Source: Bog-756 sp050014755 (GTDB lineage: Bacteria; Actinomycetota; Acidimicrobiia; Acidimicrobiales; RAAP-2). Taken from it: a stretch of 45,574 nt of DNA. Position numbers and translations under genes: made by a program. The number at the start of each line of letters is the position of its first letter. Positions within the stretch are counted from its first letter, which is position 1. The stretch is taken from positions 1 to 45,574 of the forward strand of contig JBEKCS010000029.1 of the NCBI GenBank assembly GCA_050014755.1, given 5' to 3'. Under the pieces are notes generated by a model. That model was not told the origin of the DNA. It did no database searches and was given only the letters and a program-made list of their open reading frames with translations. Below, piece by piece: positions 42,418 through 45,574 of the stretch.

Positions 42418-44016
42418 GTGACCTTCCAGCAGATGCTCTCGACGCTGTGGACGAGGAAGCTGACGATCGCGGTCAGTGTGGTGGTGGCCGTGGCCGCCGT
42501 CCTGGCGTACACGAAGGTGGCAGCGCCGGTCTATCAGTCGAGCACGCTGATCCAGATCAACACCCCGAACTCGTCAGGTGCCGTGTCGTCGAGCTTCACC
42601 CTGCCCGACCCGGTCCAGGAGCTGTCCAGTACGAGCGTGCAGGACGCCGCAGCCAGATCCCTTCACAATCCGAACCTGGCAGGCCAGGTCACCGGAACGG
42701 TCGACACGACCACGGGGGCACTCTCCGTCACCGGATCGGGTTCGTCCCCCGCACAGGCCGAGGCCGTGGCCACCGCCTACTCCCAGGCCTTCGTGAACCA
42801 GATCCAGTCCCTGGCCGAAATCCAGATCACCAAGTACTCGATCGCCATCAGCCAGATCAACGACAAGATCGCCGCGCTCCAGGCCCAGGAGGGGCCGGGC
42901 TCGTCCAACGCACTGATCACCGCGCAGATCGCCTCCCTGACCCAGACCTCGAGCAGCCTCCAGGCCTCCCAGTCCACCATCCAGATCGGCCTGCCCTACG
43001 CCCAGATCCAGGTGTCCGCCACACCGGGGACGCGCACGGGTCTGGGCAAGATGAAGCTGGTGGGTATCGGCCTCCTCGCCGGCCTGTTGGTCGGCTGCGG
43101 GATCGCCTTCGTGCGCGAGCAGTTCGACGACCGGGTCCGGGTGAGCCCCGACATCGAGTCGGTCATCGACGGCCCCCTCCTGGGTGAGCTCCCCCAGGAT
43201 GCCGACGTGAAGAGGGGTGAGGTGTCGATCGCCCTCGTCCAGGCCCCCCAGTCCTCCATGGCCGAAGCGATCCGCGACCTGCGCACCAGCCTGCGGGTGC
43301 TCATGGTCGAACAACAGAGCCCGATGCTGGTGGTGACCAGCCCGGCAGCCGGGGACGGCAAGACCTTCGTCACCGCCAACCTGGCCGTGGCCTGGGCCCT
43401 CACCGGAAGCCACGTGATCGTCGTCTCGGCCGACTTCCGCCGTCCGAGGCTGGAGGAAGCCTTCGGCATCGACGCCGGCGGCAGCCCCGGTCTCTCCGAC
43501 CTGATCAAGGCCAACTGGAAGGAGGCCGAGCCCGATGGCGACGAGCCGGACGGCCCCGCCGATCTGGACGGCCCCGTCACCCGGCGCGACCGCGGCGATT
43601 CGCGGCCCACCCGGGGCCGTCACAGCTCGAACTTCAGCGATACCACCGTCAGCACCCACCTCCTCGAGACCGGGATCGACGGGCTCCAGCTTCTGCCGGT
43701 CGGCGTCCACCTCGACAACCCCAGCGAGCTCTTCGACAGTCCGGGGATGCAGCCCGTCCTCGACCAGCTCCGCCTGCTCGCCGACATCGTCCTGCTCGAC
43801 ACCCCACCAGTCCTGGCCACGCCGGACACCGCCATCCTCGGCAGCCTGACCCACGGCGCCGTGGTGGTCGCCACGGATGGGAAGACCGACCGCAGCGATC
43901 TCGAGCGGACGGCGAACCGCCTGGAGGCGACCGGCTGCCACGTCCTCGGCCTGGTCCTCAACCACGTGCGCCGCTCCGCTTCGGACGGCTACCAGGCCTA
44001 CACGTACAAGCGCTGA
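42418..44016 (+). CDS. Chain-length determinant/BY-type tyrosine kinase (Wzc-like)
   Basis: This 532-residue fused polysaccharide co-polymerase and kinase has a Wzz-type domain bounded by two membrane helices (LTIAVSVVVAVAAVLAY and LVGIGLLAGLLVGCGIAFV). It ends with the kinase: Walker A in VTSPAAGDGKTF (Lys315), Walker A' in VVSADFRRPRL, Walker B in IVLLDTPPVLATPDTA. The C-terminal tyrosine cluster is short (YQAYTYKR, three tyrosines). A charged insertion of about 45 residues (EPDGDEPDGPADLDGP and on to DRGDSRPTRGRH) lies between A' and B. It should control chain length and export. The start is probably GTG 42418; a TTG at 42382 in frame is possible. Its normal counter-enzyme would be the phosphatase at 24471, which is broken at its start. 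Confidence 0.92.
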   Translation: MTFQQMLSTLWTRKLTIAVSVVVAVAAVLAYTKVAAPVYQSSTLIQINTPNSSGAVSSSFTLPDPVQELSSTSVQDAAARSLHNPNLAGQVTGTVDTTTGALSVTGSGSSPAQAEAVATAYSQAFVNQIQSLAEIQITKYSIAISQINDKIAALQAQEGPGSSNALITAQIASLTQTSSSLQASQSTIQIGLPYAQIQVSATPGTRTGLGKMKLVGIGLLAGLLVGCGIAFVREQFDDRVRVSPDIESVIDGPLLGELPQDADVKRGEVSIALVQAPQSSMAEAIRDLRTSLRVLMVEQQSPMLVVTSPAAGDGKTFVTANLAVAWALTGSHVIVVSADFRRPRLEEAFGIDAGGSPGLSDLIKANWKEAEPDGDEPDGPADLDGPVTRRDRGDSRPTRGRHSSNFSDTTVSTHLLETGIDGLQLLPVGVHLDNPSELFDSPGMQPVLDQLRLLADIVLLDTPPVLATPDTAILGSLTHGAVVVATDGKTDRSDLERTANRLEATGCHVLGLVLNHVRRSASDGYQAYTYKR

Positions 44017-44065
44017 GCCTCCCGAGTCCGGAGCCGCCGACGTGATACGGACTGGGCGATGGTGC

Positions 44066-45208
44066 TCAGAGGGCGCCGACGACCTGCTCGTAGAGGCGCT
44101 GCTGGGCGGAGGCCACGCTCGACCACGAGTAACGGCCGACCGAGTTCGAACCGGCGTCGCGAAGCCGGGACCACAGGCCCGGCTCCTCCAGGACGCGCAC
44201 CAGAGCGGCGCACAAGGCCACAGGGTCCTTCGGCGGGACCAGCAGCCCGGCGTCGCCCACCACGTCCGGAAGGGCTCCGATGGCGCTGGCCACCGAGGGG
44301 ACCCCGGAGGCCTGACCCTCAACGACCACCCGGCCGAACTGTTCCAGCAACCCGGGCACCGGGACCGATGGGACCGCGAGCACGTCGAAGGTGGGGTACA
44401 CCTCGGGGAGCTCCGCTTCGTCCACGTGGCCGTGGAAGGTGACCCGACCGGCGACGCCCAGTTCGTCGGCCAGTGCGCCAAGGGCGCCCGACTCGGGCCC
44501 CGCGCCGTAGACGTCGGCGTCGAGCCTCCCGTCGAGGGCAATCGCCCGGAGGAGGACGTCCACACCCTTGTGGTGGACCAGTCGGCCCACGAATCCGACG
44601 CGCAGGCGCCCGACCGGGGGTTCCCGCTCCGCCGGATGGAACCGGGCCACGTCCACCCCGAGCGGCAGGAGCTCGAGCTTGCCGCGGAGCCCCTTTCGGC
44701 GGAGGATCTCGCCGGCCTCCGTATTGCAGGTGTAGGCGCCCGCTGCGTTACGGAGCGACCACCGTTCCATCCACCGGAACGGCACCGGGTACCGCTTGTC
44801 GATGTTCTGCGCCGAGCACACGAGGTAGGGCGTGCGCCGGCCCCGCAACCGCATCAGGACGAGCACCTCGGCGACCGCCAGTCCGAAGGGCTCCTCGTGC
44901 ATGTCGACCAGGTCCCACCGGTTGCCTCCGAGCAGTTTCCACAGCGGCCGGGGGTCGAACAGGAAGAGGTTGGGGCGACGGCCGAAGGTGCGCACCGGCA
45001 CGGCGAAGTCGTCGCCGGAGGCGGTGAAATCCACCATGGACCCGCCCTCGTCCCACCGCTCGGCCGTAACCAGGGTGAGGTCGACGCCGTGGCGGCGCAG
45101 GATACGTTCGCGCTCGCGCCAGGACGTGACGACCCCGCTGTGGGAGACCCGCAACACCCGGAGTGGGCCGCCGGCGGACGGTGTCGGGTCCTCGCCGGGA
45201 GTCACCAC
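44066..45208 (-). CDS. GT4 family glycosyltransferase
   Basis: This 380-residue GT-B glycosyltransferase has acceptor-domain landmarks RVLRVSHSGVVTSWRERERI, DLVDMHEEPFGLAVAEVLVL, and CSAQNIDKRYPVPFRWME. The donor domain has LRVGFVGRLVHHKGVDVLLR, DVYGAGPESGALGALADELG, VTFHGHVDEAELPEVYPTFD and EQFGRVVVEGQASGVPSVAS with the conserved Glu. The start is one of two adjacent GTG codons (45208 or 45205). It is convergent with the tyrosine kinase gene (50 bp between stops) and is the fifth GT4-like enzyme of this locus. The substrate is unknown. Confidence 0.9.
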   Translation of the reverse strand: MVTPGEDPTPSAGGPLRVLRVSHSGVVTSWRERERILRRHGVDLTLVTAERWDEGGSMVDFTASGDDFAVPVRTFGRRPNLFLFDPRPLWKLLGGNRWDLVDMHEEPFGLAVAEVLVLMRLRGRRTPYLVCSAQNIDKRYPVPFRWMERWSLRNAAGAYTCNTEAGEILRRKGLRGKLELLPLGVDVARFHPAEREPPVGRLRVGFVGRLVHHKGVDVLLRAIALDGRLDADVYGAGPESGALGALADELGVAGRVTFHGHVDEAELPEVYPTFDVLAVPSVPVPGLLEQFGRVVVEGQASGVPSVASAIGALPDVVGDAGLLVPPKDPVALCAALVRVLEEPGLWSRLRDAGSNSVGRYSWSSVASAQQRLYEQVVGAL

Positions 45209-45286
45209 GCGCGAACGTTACCAGCGGCGTCCAGAAACCGGGACGTTCTGCCCATATTCGCCCCAAATACCACTTAGCGTGGTGCA

Positions 45287-45315
45287 TTGATGTCTTTTAG
45301 TGAGATTACTCTAAA
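45287..45315 (+). promoter_or_regulatory. Candidate promoter of the secreted-protein gene
   Basis: TTGATG (45287-45292) and TCTAAA (45310-45315) are separated by 17 bp, a fair match to the housekeeping -35/-10 pattern. They lie in a markedly AT-rich stretch of an otherwise GC-rich region, 30 bp before the ATG at 45345. Confidence 0.5.
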
Positions 45316-45344
45316 GTAAGTCGGACCCCCGCCGATCAGTGGAT

Positions 45345-45574
45345 ATGGACCGGGCAGGGACCATCTCGAGGGACAGGCGTATTTTCAGAGGAGCAGTCCT
45401 CTGCATCGCATCCCTCCTCAGCGTTCTCACCGTTGGAGTGAGCTTGACGGGAACGGCGCACGCCAGTGCTCCACCTCCACAGATCCCCGGGAGCCCCGCG
45501 GCACCGACCGCCTCGGAGATCAGCCCGGTGTGCACCACCACCACGCCGTCCTCGGTGCTGGGTCCGGCCGCGAG
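45345..45574 (+). CDS. Secreted protein, truncated by the window end
   Basis: An ATG at 45345 opens a frame that is still open at the last base (76 codons visible). It begins with a basic stretch (MDRAGTISRDRRIFR) and a hydrophobic core (GAVLCIASLLSVLTVGVS). A signal-peptidase-like site ending in THAH-type small residues (TGTAHASA) follows, so the product should be exported. The mature start is Pro/Ser/Thr-rich (PPPQIPGSPAAPTASEI), like linkers of secreted actinobacterial proteins. The family cannot be recognised from this fragment. It lies behind a good promoter-like sequence and diverges from the glycosyltransferase at 44066, so it may be a surface component related to the polysaccharide locus. 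Confidence 0.75.
   Translation, partial: MDRAGTISRDRRIFRGAVLCIASLLSVLTVGVSLTGTAHASAPPPQIPGSPAAPTASEISPVCTTTTPSSVLGPAA

Overview
The window is high-GC DNA, most likely from an actinobacterium. It carries a WhiB regulator, a SigE-type ECF sigma factor, an LCP-family envelope protein, an actinobacterial C4-zinc-ribbon/phosphatase pair, a type A RNase P RNA, and many GTG or TTG starts. An uncultured Acidimicrobiia-like lineage is plausible, but the sequence alone does not prove it.

Left part (1-11.8 kb). A metallo-beta-lactamase-fold hydrolase, an acyl-CoA synthetase and the xseA-xseB exonuclease VII operon are followed by the RNase P RNA gene (rnpB, 4531-4930). The last 31 bp of rnpB are repeated at 8305-8335 with one mismatch. 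The 3.4 kb between the two copies looks like a small integrated island. It holds a Phd/VapC-type toxin-antitoxin pair with a palindromic operator, an NTF2-like protein, a lipoprotein and a small membrane protein, and it has no recognisable integrase. Beyond the island lie a CHASE-GGDEF-EAL protein and a methyltransferase.

Middle part (11.8-25.6 kb). This is mostly chromosomal housekeeping and metabolism. It contains a PIG-V-like membrane mannosyltransferase, a TMEM175-like channel, an LCP protein, an enoyl-CoA hydratase/isomerase, an ECF sigma factor followed by a membrane protein with a SecD-like head domain, a zinc alcohol dehydrogenase and a TetR regulator. It also contains a NUDIX / C4-zinc-ribbon / histidine-phosphatase operon, whiB, an NAD-dependent epimerase and a low-molecular-weight tyrosine phosphatase whose active-site loop has no in-frame start codon.

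Right part (25.6-45.6 kb). This is a polysaccharide locus. It has five GT4-like glycosyltransferases, a polyprenyl sugar-phosphate transferase, an O-antigen-ligase/polymerase-like membrane protein, a Wzc-like tyrosine kinase, and two tandem membrane proteins sharing a GYIG-x-DRRR motif. Embedded in it is a tightly overlapping minus-strand operon (36007 down to 28433): glycosyltransferase, phosphopantetheinyl transferase, carrier protein, acyl-CoA-dehydrogenase-like flavoprotein, SerRS-like amino acid:[carrier protein] ligase, DUF1839 protein and GH2-like protein. My reading is a pathway that loads an amino acid on a dedicated carrier protein, modifies it there, and hands it to a sugar or glycan. 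The flavoprotein and the GH2 protein both lack a standard catalytic glutamate. DUF1839 has Cys/His features that could make it the transferase. This operon is the most interesting system in the window.
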